A stretch of DNA of 64,000 nucleotides from Eutreptiella sp. 'Long Island Sound 2002' (lineage: Eukaryota > Euglenozoa > Euglenophyceae > Eutreptiales > Eutreptiaceae). The translations under genes were made by a program, and so were the position numbers. Below are positions 10,034 to 21,784 of this stretch, one piece after another; the stretch's first letter is position 1, and the number at the start of each line of letters is the position of its first letter. The notes beneath the pieces are model-generated. The model had not been told where the DNA came from. It made no database searches and saw only the letters and a list, made by a program, of their open reading frames with translations. The stretch spans positions 162,200,576 through 162,264,575 of the forward strand of contig OZ038378.1 of the NCBI GenBank assembly GCA_964036045.1. The letters are read 5' to 3'.

Positions 10034-10240
10034 ACTTTTTTTTTTAAAGAAAAAGGACAACAAGAACAATCCAAAAGCCGTCATTGCTACCGAAGGAGAC
10101 AAGCTTTATATCCACGATCTCCGTGAGGCTTGCAAGCGGAACACCAATCCGCGTGCAAAGCCCAAGTCATCAGACACAAAGTCCGAGTTGATTTACAAGG
10201 GTGTGTTTGCCGACTTGAGGCTTACGGCTCCGTTTTTATC
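10034..10240 (+). pseudogene. Coding-like fragment, unknown
   Basis: After a T-rich stretch at 10036-10045 a plus-strand frame without an ATG runs KNNPKAVIATEGDKLYIHDL and then REACKRNTNPRAKPKSSDTK before a GVFADLRL stretch. A diverged copy, TEGGKIYIHDFHSR, is readable at about 8378-8420, at the left edge of duplication copy 1. The composition is that of protein-coding sequence, but I recognise no family. It may be an exon or a remnant carried with the duplication. Confidence 0.35.
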
Positions 10241-10686
10241 TTGGTCACCACTTTAGATCACCGCTTTGGATCATCATTTTGGATTTTTGGTGCGGCTGCA
10301 AATACCCAAGCCGATGATACCCTCTATACCCTATTGGGGTGAGAGGGGTGAGCCTGAGGTACAGGATTTTGGGGTGGGGATGTGCATTGACAAGAATGCC
10401 AATGGGCAATGGTCTACTGGTTTATAAAAGCATAATAATGACATCCTAAGACCCAAGCCGGGTGTATCTTTCACTAGACCTCTTTGTAGTCCATGGTTGT
10501 TGCAATTCTACATTTGGGTGATGGATCCTCCTCTACTTACCAGCTTAGGTGGTGGAAGGGGGCGGAGAGAGAGGACATCAATATCCAATTAGAATAAACC
10601 AAAAGCAACAGAAAATCGAGGCATGATAATGGCATCATAACAGCCGAGCCGGATCTACAACCAAAAATTTTGTACTGTGAGAACCA

Positions 10687-12017
10687 CTCCATAGTAGATT
10701 GTCGTCTTCTGATTGTGGTGCAAAGGTGTTGCAAAGGAGACACATGGGCACATCACCAACATTGGAGCGAAGTGACGCACAAAAATGTGTTTGCCGGGGT
10801 CAACGGCCACTTCCAATGCATCCGGGTGCAAAAAGTCTCCTTGGTGAGGCCACTTCACAACTTGAATTGCAGCCTTCACAATTCATAAATGCCTGTCTTC
10901 AGCGCCTTATTTATAAGCGCCCAATCTGTTGACTGGAACGGGTCTGTGCCTTGACACTTCTAATGTTCCGGGCGGCATCTCCAAAGCGGCCGTCGAACAA
11001 GAGCACACCTGATGGATATGCTCCTGCAATACGGGAAGATGCCGCTTCTTCGCACCGCGCCGCGATGCGGCGGCGTGATGGAGAGGGGTGAAGCTCTTGT
11101 ACTTGTTGGCGTCAGTCTCCGTGTCGGTGCGTTTCCATCTGACAGCGTGAGGGGTCGAGCAGCACCAAGGGACCCCCCAAAGCCGGATTAGGGTGAGCCG
11201 GGGCGAGAAATCCGGGTGACCAGAGGTTGACAGCTGTTCGGGGTGTTCATGTCCTTGCCGCAAAGAAATAGGAAATTGGATAGACCCCAGCTATCCGGGC
11301 CCACCAACTTCTCCAAGTCAGGACGTAGCCTTATAATATGGGCGATTGAAATACCTAAACATCATGACGACATAAATGCACTGCCATGATGCCACCGCAT
11401 CAAAAGCCACGCCACCCTGATGCAAAGGCACCAAATACCAGGGCACCATATCGATACAGCACAATAATGCCGCAGCACCAAATTGCCACAACACTATGAC
11501 ACGGCAATACAATTATTACACAACACCTTGATACCAAAACACCATGATGCAACAGCACCTTGATGCAACCACGGGATGCGGCCACATAACACCATAATGG
11601 GACAACACCTTGATGTAACAGCAACATAATGTCACAGTACCATGTGGCCACGACAGCAGACCGCCACAACAACATGATGCTACAACATTCCCATGCACTA
11701 CACCATGAGGCCACTGCGCCATGATGGCACAGCACTATGAGGCTATGACGCCATAATGGCACAGCACCATTATGCCAAAGCAACATAATGCCACAGCATG
11801 CCTCAGCACCATGATGCTACAACAACAGTATAGCACAAACACAACAAAAGGGGGACAAAATGAATCAACAGAGGAGAAAATCACTTGGAGAGTTGCGGGT
11901 GTGTGTGTCGGTTCAGAGTGAAATACCTTCTCTCCAGGCTTGCTCGCCGGGATACCGCTGAAGTTGCGAAACATAAAGGCTAAAGCGCATACGTGGAGTC
12001 CAGCCATATAGCATGCA
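10687..12017. repeat. Segmental duplication, copy 2
   Basis: Partner of 8408-9440, with offset 2279 bp on the left part and 2577 bp on the right part. The offset change is caused by the extra block at 10934-11231. It includes the minisatellite at 11347-11827. Confidence 0.93.
10934..11231. other. 298-bp block present only in duplication copy 2
   Basis: The hexamer GTTGAC stands just before the block (10928-10933) and again at its end (11226-11231), and it occurs once at the matching place in copy 1 (8649-8654). Either a sequence was inserted here with a 6-bp target duplication, or copy 1 lost it by recombination between short repeats. No inverted ends or known domain are visible. Confidence 0.8.
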
Positions 12018-12394
12018 TTTTTCGGATGTGGACTCCTGCAGGGCGTCCAACTTGTTGGATGTGGCCTTGTTGATGTTGATCAGGGTGTTGAATTTTTCCG
12101 ATGTGGACTCCTGCAGGGCGTCCAACTTGTCGGATGTGGCCGTGTTCATGTTGATCAGGGTGTCGATTTTTTCCGATGTGGACTCCTGCAGGGCGTCCAA
12201 CTTGTTGGATGTGGACTCCTGCAGGGCGTCCAACTTGTTGGATGTGGCCTTGTTGATGTTGATCAGGGTGTCCAATTGGTCGGAAGTGGTCATCTTCAGA
12301 TCGACCATTTTCTTGTTGAGGTCCAGCAGGGCGTCCAATTGGCGAGTGCTGGTCTTGTTCAGGTCCACAAGGGTGTCCAACTGGTGAATGGCAC
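11913..12394 (-). CDS. Coiled-coil repeat exon, unrecognised protein
   Basis: A minus-strand frame opens after a good acceptor (TTTCTTTACCCTCCTCAG at 12395 onward) and reads HQLDTLVDLNKTSTRQLDAL, then repeated units. The unit LDALQESTSEK...LININKATSNK has a 25-residue period: GATGTGGACTCC on the plus strand recurs at 12025, 12100 and 12175, then at 12208 after an 11-residue unit. Leucine and isoleucine spacing suits a coiled coil. The last 35 residues lie in the duplicated block and end at a stop at 11913, so the natural C-terminus may have been replaced. The upstream exon is not identified and the family is unknown. Confidence 0.5.
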
Positions 12395-12399
12395 CTGAG

Positions 12400-13235
12400 G
12401 AGGGTAAAGAAAATGCAGTGCCTGGGTAGCTAGACAATCTACAGACTGCAGTGGGTGAAAATTGTAATGGGGGGTCAAAAAAGGTGCACTGCACTACTCT
12501 TACAAACAAACTTCACAACAGCAAAAGCCTCCACATGTACCAGCCACATGTGAGTGCTACAGCCTTCATTTGTCATGCCAATCATCATGCAATTTAAAAG
12601 AACCATTTGTCAAGATTGACTGGTCCTTTGTGTCAATCATAAGCCAAGCAATGTGCACAAAGGTGGACCACATAGTGATGTCTAGTCGAACCCTGCTTTG
12701 TTGTCATACGCTGCAGCAGGTGCACTATGAGGTGTCCAATCGAGATGATCATCTATTGGACAGCCAGGACAGGGGTTTGGTTTGATGTTGCGCGTACCAA
12801 AAGCCCGCCCCCTGCGACAGCCCCCCCCACCCCCACCCTGCTGCAGTGAACTTGCTGACAAACAGTGGCTGGGAGTGTCTATGGCGAGGGCATCCAGCAC
12901 AGTCTTACCGACCATTTGAAGCCCACCTTGCACAGTCTCCCAGTGGGGGGTGTCGCTTGCCCCAAGCGTCCTCTGATTACAAGGGAGTAGTCGTGGAAAG
13001 GTCGCGTTTACAGGTTTAGGTCCTCATGCATGCCCCCCTCCCCCCCCCCAAGGGGCCTGGGAGGTGGAAGGATGGGAGGGTGCAACAGGTTGTTAGGCTT
13101 GATTTGTTGTCATTTCATATTTCCACTGATGGATTTGCCATTTTCACTATTGAAACACTTGTATTTGTAGTCTGTTTAGCTGCCACAAATGCCCTGACGG
13201 CACACCTTGCGAACCCCTGCTCTCATCGTGCAAGA
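12400..13235. other. No recognised gene
   Basis: The sequence is mostly unique. Pyrimidine-rich tracts occur near 12395-12420 and a C-tract at 13036-13049. No open frame here has recognisable domains. Confidence 0.4.
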
Positions 13236-13237
13236 TG

Positions 13238-13392
13238 GCTCAAATGATCTCCACCACACAATCGGAGCCAACACCAGAATTGGATATTGATGTAATTGTT
13301 TTGGTGGGGTTGTGGTTGTGGGGGGCTCTGAAGCCCGATCTGTAGTCAAATCCCAACGCCGAAGGCGCCATAGGTGAACCCTGTGATAACAG
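13238..13392 (-). CDS. Possible last exon of the RRM gene
   Basis: After ATCACAG, an acceptor-like site, a minus-strand frame reads GSPMAPSALGFDYRSGFRAP, then HNHNPTKTITSISNSG and ends EII before a stop at about 13240. The composition looks like a low-complexity RNA-binding-protein tail. It lies about 300 bp downstream of the glycine-rich exon on the same strand. Linking the two exons is inference. Confidence 0.35.
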
Positions 13393-13692
13393 TTTCACAT
13401 CGTTGCCACAGGTTGCAACGTTTGCAATGGGTGTTCGACCCACTCCTGATTTATTAGGCGTGGTCCAGTTTGGACAAGTGACGTCCACAAATGTGGTGAA
13501 TTCCGATTGTCTGCCCCAACATCCTGAGTGCTAGATGCACGCCGTAGGCAAACAGCATCAATGATGGCCAGTGTACCAGATAACATGCACATGAACCAAC
13601 ACGGCACATCGTGCTGGGCGACTGCACGTTTCTTTGACACAATGCAACACACCATGTGGAATATCTTTGTGCATGGGGTCTCCGCTGCTTAC

Positions 13693-14260
13693 ACCTCTGC
13701 CTCTGCCGCCTTTGCTGCCTTTGCCACCTTTGCCCCGTTTGCTGCCACCATACAAGATCCCCTCGCCGTGGCCCCAATCCTCCCGGACGTGATGTCCGTC
13801 CAAAGAACTCCCCGTCATTCATCGTCTGAATCGCGGCGCTCGCCATCTCTTGCGTCTCGAACTCCACGATGCCATGCCCCTTCTTCACATGGGCACGCAT
13901 GACTGTTCCGCAGGTGGCAAAATGGTCCTTCAGGCTCTGCCACGTCACGTCGAAACCGAGATTGCCAACGTAGACACAATTCGACGGCTGCACAAGGCCG
14001 ACTTTTCCTCTCTTGCGCGTCTTGGCTCCCTCGTCATGACATACAAAGATGTGGCGGCCATAGAGCACTGTACCATCCAGCTCCGCCACGGCGCGCTCCG
14101 CCTCCGCCATTGAGCAGTACGACACCAGCGCGCCACGACCGTCTGGCACCCGGAAGCTGCTCACGCTCCGCACTTCCCCAGCCTTTCGCATGTGCTCCAA
14201 TAACTCCGCCTCCGTTGTACAATACGACAAATGCCCGGCGTACACCACCGGCTCAGACAT
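13693..14260 (-). pseudogene. Two-RRM RNA-binding protein, frameshifted
   Basis: The product would bind RNA, probably in the nucleus or in mRNPs. Translation most likely starts at the ATG at 14258-14260 (MSEPVVYAGHLSY), since RRM1 begins at once. RRM1 has RNP2 VYAGHL and RNP1 GRGALVSY; RRM2 has RNP2 VYVGNL and RNP1 GHGIVEF. Near 13796 the frame breaks just after NDGEFFGR. One extra G relative to the expected frame separates it from HVREDWG, the normal last strand of RRM2. A GGSKRGKGGKGSKGGRGRG tail follows in the second frame, ending at a GTAAGC donor at about 13692. The break may be a pseudogene mutation, a sequencing error or programmed. Confidence 0.75.
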
Positions 14261-14264
14261 GGCA

Positions 14265-15050
14265 CTTGATAAAGGAAGTGCGCTCATACAAAATTTGATA
14301 CTGTGGGACGAAACACAGGGGTCGACAAAGGGTGCCACAGCCCCACATCGTGCCAAGAAATGCAGGATGCGGGGATCTGTGGGCGTGCTACATTGAAGGG
14401 GAGGGCCGTTGAACACGCCTCGTGTCTACAGCTACTTTGTTAGGGGAGTAAGAATGATATTTCCTAGCAAAGTCAGGTTGGCCTACCGTGGGTTGCTGGG
14501 CGGCTAGCACCCTGCCATCTTCGGTATCTTCACTATCGTAAAGGTCGCCCCCCCCTGGGCCAATGCATGGGCTGCAGAGAGACCCCTGGCATCGCTCCCA
14601 TAGACTGCAGGAGGGCGACATATGTGAGCATGGGAGTTTCAGTGCGGGGGACGGGTGCACCCAGGGGGAACAGGAAGAACTCCGGGTGTACGCGCATCAC
14701 CTGCTGCATGCTGGTAACCTACTTGCGCTTATAAGCCCAGTATATTTGCCGCACCCCTATGCCTCCTTCCTTGGGCGGGGTCCCCAGCATGTGATGGTTC
14801 ATGGTGGCCTCCATGCCCTTTGGTGCGCGTTTCGGCTGTAACTTTTAGTGAAGATTTGACAATTTCTAACGTTCTTACGTCAAATTTTAGCGATTTGACT
14901 GATTGAACCGCTTACCCTTCCGCGAAGCCACAGGATTCACACCCTGTGACTTTAATTTTCTATTTTTTTCGGCTCTTAAAGTTTTGTGACCTTCATGGGG
15001 AGTATTGCTCCGCCCTAGCCTTTGGTCAAGACGTTTATTGAATTGCTGTT
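14265..15050. other. No recognised gene
   Basis: Upstream flank of the RRM gene, where its promoter would lie; no clear TATA or other motif is recognisable. Open frames at 14388-14841 have no recognisable domain. Confidence 0.4.
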
Positions 15051-15088
15051 TATACAACGATGACCGGTTGCATTAGAGCGATCGATCA

Positions 15089-15142
15089 TACCCTAGTGGT
15101 TAACCATGTGTGCTCTAGGGAGGAGGTCCTAGGTTCCAACCC
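15089..15142 (+). promoter_or_regulatory. tRNA-like SINE head (A and B boxes)
   Basis: Box A TACCCTAGTGG (15089-15099) matches the consensus at all but one position. Box B GGTTCCAACCC (15132-15142) carries a C in place of the usual G. Spacing of about 43 bp is normal for a tRNA-type promoter. The AT-richer downstream sequence to about 15460 could be the body of a SINE, but its end is not visible. Confidence 0.5.
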
Positions 15143-15149
15143 CACTACC

Positions 15150-16188
15150 CCCAAATTTTTGCCAAATGTTTTCGCTCAATTTTTGAAAAACTTGAGGAAT
15201 GCCCCTCGATGGGGACTTTGTACACGGTACTTTACGCTGTTTTACAAGGTACCAGCAGTGTAACATGCTTCGATGAACTGATGAGAGTGCCATTTGCTGG
15301 TATGAGGTATTTTCTAAGGGAATTTCTTGGGATTTTGAGCCTTTTTCCTTGGTCCTACTAGCTTGATCCACTAGTACTTCAGGGGGGAGTAAGAAAAAGT
15401 CACTAACCACGTCTTTTGTGGGGTTCTTGTTCCAGGCCAAGCCTGCCCTATTCTTTGGGAAGTATTAAAGACTAACATTTCATCACTTTCTATACTCTAA
15501 ACTTTTGAGTATCTAGGTCTTGAGGTGGGAGACCACTAGACTTAACCTTTAAGGAAAAAGGCCTGAAGTGCCTACTTTATTTCGGTATATACCTCCATGA
15601 AGGAAGATACCTCCGCTCCATTGACTGGTAGGGGTGAACTTCCTGGGGGCTAGGGTTATTACCCTAGTTAATTTGAAAAATGTGCCTAATGCTTCAAAAG
15701 GGCCCAGGATGGGTGGGCCATGAGGTGCCCCAAGTGCCGAAGTATTGGGGGACGGACCTTGTGGGGTACTCCCTCCCACTGCACGGTTTCATTGGTGGTG
15801 GAGGGGGTCCATTTGTATATTTTTTTTGGTGCAGTAAACATAGTGTGGAAGCTGCAAAGGTGAGTTCAGGTGGTTCATATAGTATCTTTAAAGCAGGCCT
15901 ACCCCTCACAAAGAGAGGGGACACTGCGGTCTCCTGTCGATACTACAGAGCACACCACCTGGCTACGGCCACGCCTTCAAATAGAAGACTCAGTCCACGG
16001 GCAGTGATAATGACGCGGCAGGAATACACATGTCTCCTCTCCTTGCTATCATCCTATACACACTGTGACGTGTACGATACCCCATACTGCTAACTATCCT
16101 GTTCTAAGGTACCGCAGATACCCTCCCGTGTCTGCTGTGGCCTTCCCCGTACATGTGTTGTGACGTCACTCCACTTTGTGGGCCCAAA

Positions 16189-16232
<44 letters not shown>

Positions 16233-18100
16233 ATACCCCTTATCCACATGCGATCTAAGCTGAACCTGGGGTGTACGTGTTCCCGTGATCCACATGTGAG
16301 GTGTCGCGCCCCTGTTATCTGTTACCCTCCCTCAACCACCCTGCAATGTGTCATTTTCCTTGGACCCTCTCCCTCACATGTGAGCAGTCTATGCACGCAC
16401 CCCCACCCGCATCCCATCTCCCCTGCTTGGTTGTGACCCGATGCATGGACGCCGTCGCTTGCACTGCTGCACCTGTAGTGTACATAATTTCATAGCGACA
16501 GGGTATCTGTAGAAAAAGGCTGAATGGCAGAGAGCATTGGTTGGTTCTGATTGGCTCAATGCCCCCGCCATAGGCACTTTTAGCCTTTAATCCAATAAGT
16601 GGTGTCTTGTACACTGAGCTTTATTCCACCATCCGTGATATGGATCTGGCATAATGGGGTGTGTGTGTGGGGGGGGGGGGGGTGTTACACTGCACTTTAT
16701 GCTAACCCCCCACCCTCGCCCCCAAGAATAGTCCCCCAAGGACGCTCGACGCCCACCATCCTTGGGAGGGCCACCAAAGGGGAGCAATGGTGCGTTCTGA
16801 TCGACTAAATGAGGGAGATGCACACGTGCACGCACTGTGAAAAGTTTCGATATATGTGTTTTCATGGGCACTGCTTTCCTCCCGCTTCCAAGCTCAAAGG
16901 CACCAAGTTATGGTATGGCGTGCTGCGTTGGGGTGCTTGTTACTAAATGTTACCTTCGCCTGCCTATTCTTGTATGTTGTAGTGTTCTTAAGGGTCATGT
17001 TTGTTGTCCCAACTTGGATTTGTCATATCTTTGTCCTGGGTCACCCGTGGTAGACATGTCTTCTACAATCGCGCGAGTTCAGGTGATCGAGTACCAACAA
17101 TTGTGTTGGGTTCTTCATTGTAGCCCGCGGACTTTTTGCGGATCAAATATGAAATTGGTGGCAAAGAAGTTGTCCATGAGGCTGTTGCACTCCACCGCAT
17201 TGAGTTCCAAATCATGAGCCCCTCCCCATCAGCCCCATTATCTCCATCACAACGCCATGAGGACAATGTACAACAATTACCTAAGTAATTGCGAAAATCT
17301 ACCGGGAAGTAACAAAAATCCCCCTGCAAGGCAGAAAGAAACACTAGGCATCATCCAAAGGCCTCTGGCGACCATCCACAAGCATTTGGGAACCCCCGCC
17401 AAAGTGGTTTGCAGTGGGCGTCTTCACCGGGTAAAATCTCCACAAACATCAGAAAGGTGCGCGCACCGTGCGACAACACGCTCAATGTTCCCGCCATAAA
17501 CACATTCAGCCATTAGTCCCTATTGTTTGCCGCAACCCATTTCATGAGCCCCCATCATGGTTGGGGTGCCCCACTGACTATGAGCACCAAATGATCCCCC
17601 CCTAAAGAAACTTTGCAGCGGGGGGGGGGGGGGGTTGAATTGTGGTTTTGGACGGTGCATTGAGGGAGTGTTAGCGCGCAGGGCGTGCACACGGCAACTT
17701 TTTGGGCTATTTCCAATCCCTACCCCTGTGGGACCCCTCTGATTTTGTCCCCGCGGGTCCTGGGGCGCCAACCCGGCAGCCTATGGGTACCACGTTTGCT
17801 TCCTCTACACTTTGGTGCATTTGAAGGGGTAGTACAATCAAAAGCAACCTAAAGGCATGTCCCTGTGTTCCAACGGCAGCCTCCAAAAGGTGGAAATCAC
17901 GGGCTCCGAGTACCAAGCCGCGGGAGCTGCGGTGACAAAAGGACCCTTGCGCATTCTGGCCCGGGTACATCGACAACATGACCGCGTGCCGACAAACGAC
18001 CCACGCGGGAGTGCTCTTATTGTGACGTCCGCCACAAGGTGTGTGGTCACACACAACACAAGCGAGTCATCATGGAGTAGATCCCCAATCACCGTGAAGA
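15150..18100. other. No recognised gene; microsatellites and G tracts
   Basis: Contains a GT repeat at 16191-16231 and G tracts at 16669-16682 and 17619-17633. No frame over this 3-kb stretch has a recognisable domain. Confidence 0.45.
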
Positions 18101-18107
18101 GTCCAAG

Positions 18108-19152
18108 GGGGGACATTTGCCCGGCGCGCTACTTTTCTATTCACTATCCCGACTTCAGCCCCAGATTTACCCTCTCATGGAGAAGCCCCCCAAGTAGACC
18201 ACATTGCATTGCACACCTTCCCTACAAAGCACGTTGCATAATAAAGCAATATCTGTGAAATCAACCACTCCAACTGTCATTTGTAGTGTACTTAACAAAC
18301 AACATTGGTCCCACAAGTGTGGGTGTCAATACATTCATTACAATAGTGCTCCTTACACTCATCACAGACTGCGACGGTGGAGCGCCATTGGCAACACAAC
18401 ACACACACTTTTGCCTCATCCTCTGCCTCATCTTGCGTGGCGGCCGAGTTGCTTTGGTCAGTCCAAACATGAGGCGGGACATGGTTCCATGGTCCGTAGG
18501 GGGGGTGACGGACTTGCCTCTGGATGCAAAATTGTGTAAAATGCAACAAAATGCAACTCATTGGGGCCGCCACACCAGATGTTCCTAACCAAACCCCAAT
18601 GCCACAACCGAGCAAACAGCTGCTCAATGCGTGCCCTGTACCACCCATGCACATCATTGTAACATTGTTGGCGGGTTGTCAAAGTGCCATTCTTTCTTCC
18701 AATGAATGGCACAATGACATGAATCCGGCCTTTCTAAGCACCATCATGGCCCCCAATTTCAAAATCAAAGAAATCACCTCGGGTACGAGAAGGTCCTAGT
18801 ATCTCAAAGTATGGGTCCCTAACCCCAACTCGAGGGGCCACACAACAAAGCGTGTTTTCAAAGATTGTCCCGGTTTCCTCAATAGCACCGGAAGGTAGGG
18901 GCCCAAAAGAGGGCGGAAATGCTATGTCACCCCTGCATTCTCGGGGGTCCACAACAAAGGGGGCAAAATCAGAAGTCAAAACCTACGCTAGGGGTCACCA
19001 TGATGCTCCTAGTATCTCAAAGTGTGGGTCTCTAGTACAGCCAGACGCCCAAATAGCTGCACTGCGCTAAGTGAGCCCCCTTAGTGCACCCCCTAAAAGG
19101 CCACTCGAGGGGCACAGGTCCAAAAAGATGCTCGGCGCGCTAACGTTCCCCC
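18108..19152 (-). mobile_element. Harbinger-like transposon, copy 2, deleted
   Basis: It starts GGGGGACATTTGCCCGGCGC and ends CTCGGCGCGCTAACGTTCCC plus C residues, as copy 1. Bases 18135-18796 follow copy 1 closely. Homology then jumps from GTACGAGAAGGTCC to TAGTATCTCAAAG, so the region encoding the first half of the catalytic core is gone. No clean target duplication is visible: AAG on the left and CGA on the right. The right end resembles that of the 762-1461 element. Confidence 0.8.
18292..18790 (-). pseudogene. Transposase remnant, copy 2
   Basis: Encodes SRTRGDFFDFEIGGHDGA, then a stop (TAG at about 18710) where copy 1 has tyrosine, then GRIHVI...RIEQLFARLWHWGLVR with the catalytic glutamate context. 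The cysteine-rich tail follows in another frame, as in copy 1. The first two catalytic positions are lost with the internal deletion. It cannot encode an active nuclease. Confidence 0.75.
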
Positions 19153-19154
19153 CG

Positions 19155-21620
19155 AGGCCTGTAGTGCTCAGAAACATGAGCAAATCCGGCGCAATGGGGG
19201 AGTGGACTTGCTCGCCAAAATGGCCACACGGCTACCGGTCCCAGACTACGATCCCATCCGTACGGAGGATATACCAGTCAGTGGCAGTCTGTTCAATGTT
19301 GTGCACAGATGGTTTGTTGCTTCATTTGGTAGGCAAGGGGCAGCTGTCGGTCTACTCGGGGGCTTCATACGGTAATGGTAAACTCTGGCACTCAATTTGG
19401 GAAAGTCATCATAAAAGTAGCGCGTAGGGTGCGCGAAGGGCAAACCCTCCCCCATTGTGGAGGGCAGGATTGTGGGGGGAACCTCAATGGAGGGGGAGGA
19501 AAGAGGGGGGGGGGGTCGGCGTAAAGGGTCCGGGCCCAGCACACGCCCATGATGGGTACGCTTGAGACTATGTGTCAAGCTGGGGTGTTCCCCACAATGT
19601 CCAACATGGCTGAACTTGCACAGCACACGATATCCCCTCCTAGGAATAGGAAGGTATCACTGGTCACAAGGCATTCACTCTTCCCACCGTGCTCTTTGAA
19701 CCTCGACCAAAATGCCCCCACTCACCCTCATAAATGTGCCACGTGCGCCACGTCACATGCTTCCCTCTGGAATGGTATCTTCAATCGCAGATGACGTCAT
19801 GAACATCATCTGAGAGCAACAGAAAATCCCGCATACCAATGCAACAAAAATGCCAATAATAAACAAAACTGATGCAAACATCATTTTTGTACAATCCATG
19901 AGGAGGAAATTCACACTCAATCACCAAAGCTGCCAAAGCATTAGTGCGCAGAGTGTTTGAGAGCGTAGGGGGGACAGCAACACAGGGACGGATGGGCTCT
20001 AATGATATATACAGCAGCAAAATAGTCACAGATGTTTGTAGGTTAGTCCTATTATGATTTTACTGAGGCCAACAGCACCATTAGGACACAATGCAACTGG
20101 TCAAGCACATCACATGAAATGACGCATAAACTTCCAACATTGGGGGTTGAAAATGTTTTTCTAGCAGGGTCAATGTGGAATCAAGGTTAAGGAGAGTAAT
20201 TTCCGGAAACTGAAATTCTCTTGACGCTTGTTTGTTGAAGGGGGGGTGTCACCCTGCAAGGCAAACGCTGAGGAAAGGCGCAGAACTGGGTGTTGGCAGA
20301 GTTATTTTCATGCTATGGCACCGAAAGCCTCATGCCTGGTACAATGTAAAATGAGTCCGCTGAACTTGACACAATGTGTCTGAACAGTGTCTGAATGTGT
20401 CTGAATACGTGAATTCTGGAGCAAACAGGCAAGACCATCCTTGATGGAAAAAAAATTGCTCCATTCCGCGTCACTGAAAAGCATTGCATGTGATGGTGCA
20501 TGGTGCATGATGCATGGTGCATGGTGCATGGCCCATGGTGCAAGGCAACTCGCCCGAGGCCAGTCAAAAACAGCGGTTGGCCAGTCACCTACACCACCGA
20601 TGGTGGCTGATTGCGATGGGAGTAGGTGCTGAGTCAAATCTGGTCATTAGCCACGGGCGGGAGGCGATTGAGCACTGCCGGTCGGCCGAGAACTGCGGGT
20701 CCAAAGGGCCGCCCTGAAGGACCGCCCGTAGTGCAGCAAAAGAAGAATCTGGGTCCTCAAGGACGGGCCTGGGGGCAAGGGTTTACTGTGCAGAACACAC
20801 TGCCCAAAACGGGTCGGGTTAAGGAAAGCTTTTCAGGTCAAGGGCGCAGCAGAAAACCGTGATCAAATGGTGTCCAGAATTCCAGGCAGAAACCTGATGA
20901 ACGCTCACAAACTTGTGGAAATGTCTGTGCATGCGCATGCGCCCAACACAATAGTTGTGCCTCTCCACCGGTCGCAATCCAATACTGTCTCATTGTGGGC
21001 AAGAGATCTCAGCTGTGATCCACTTGGGCCGAGCCCTGGACAGCCAGTAGGTGGTCATCTGCATAGTCAGGGCAAGGGTGGCTGGGAGGCCTGCAGTGCG
21101 GCATGGAAAATATTGACAAGGGGTGGTAAGACAGAACTCCACCTTCCAAATACACAAAGCCGCGAAACATAGCTATGGACAGAGGAGTGTGGAGGCAAGG
21201 CCAAACAAGACAGAGGTTAAGCAGGGTTCCAGACACCCCAGTTTCCCTGCACACGCACACAGCACATGCACTCTGACCCGCCGACTTTGTCTGTCTGTCT
21301 GTCTCTCTCGACACCGAAATTACGCATGAAAAATCAGACGCACTCAACAGACACTTACTGAGAACCTACGTCACAGAACAAGTCAGAGACAAATCGGGGC
21401 GCCAGAGGCTTGGCCCGTCCCAAAAGGCGAAGGGTGGGTGAGGGAGTTGTGGTTCTGGTTGGGCAGGGACAACTGGGCCTCTGGTTGGTGCTGTTGCAAC
21501 CGAAAGGAGAAAGAGTCGGGGAGGCCGGGAGGGGGGGGGGGGGGTTGACATGGGAGGGGACCTGACGCGGGCGGCGGTCCGCGTGGCTTGCCCCGCGACC
21601 CACAGAGGGACCCGGCGGGC
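19155..21620. other. No recognised gene
   Basis: Includes a short TGCATGG repeat at 20490-20545, G tracts near 19507 and 21530-21544, and a patch GTCTGTCTGTCTGTCTC near 21290. The frame at 20308-20637 has no identifiable domain. Confidence 0.4.
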
Positions 21621-21625
21621 TGCCG

Positions 21626-21778
21626 CTAGACATTCGGGGGGCGTAACGTGATGGGGTGCTCAACGGGGGCGGAGGGCCAAGAGTCGGGGTCCAGCTCCCC
21701 AGCGGCTGTCGAGGAGCATAGCATCGGGGGCCCTGCGATGGAACATCCCTCTGCCCGTTGACATAGAGGCCCACTCCA
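21626..21778 (-). CDS. Candidate last exon of coiled-coil gene
   Basis: On the minus strand a strong acceptor (TTTTGATCAGTTTGCAG) precedes a phase-0 frame of 50 codons that starts WSGPLCQRAEGC and ends LRPPNV at a stop at 21626. Phase and strand match the exon series at 24.2-43.4 kb. The composition is undistinguished, and another frame (proline- and serine-rich) is also open here. Confidence 0.2.
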   Translation of the reverse strand, partial: WSGPLCQRAEGCSIAGPPMLCSSTAAGELDPDSWPSAPVEHPITLRPPNV

Positions 21779-21784
21779 CTGCAA

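Noticed and set aside
10934-11231. Ankyrin repeat coding (SFTPLHHAAASRRG on the minus strand)
   Set aside because: Only one short ankyrin-like phrase in an otherwise unsupported frame; likely chance.
21123-21329. Small plus-strand gene near GTCTGTCTG repeat
   Set aside because: Short, low complexity at the end, no domain.
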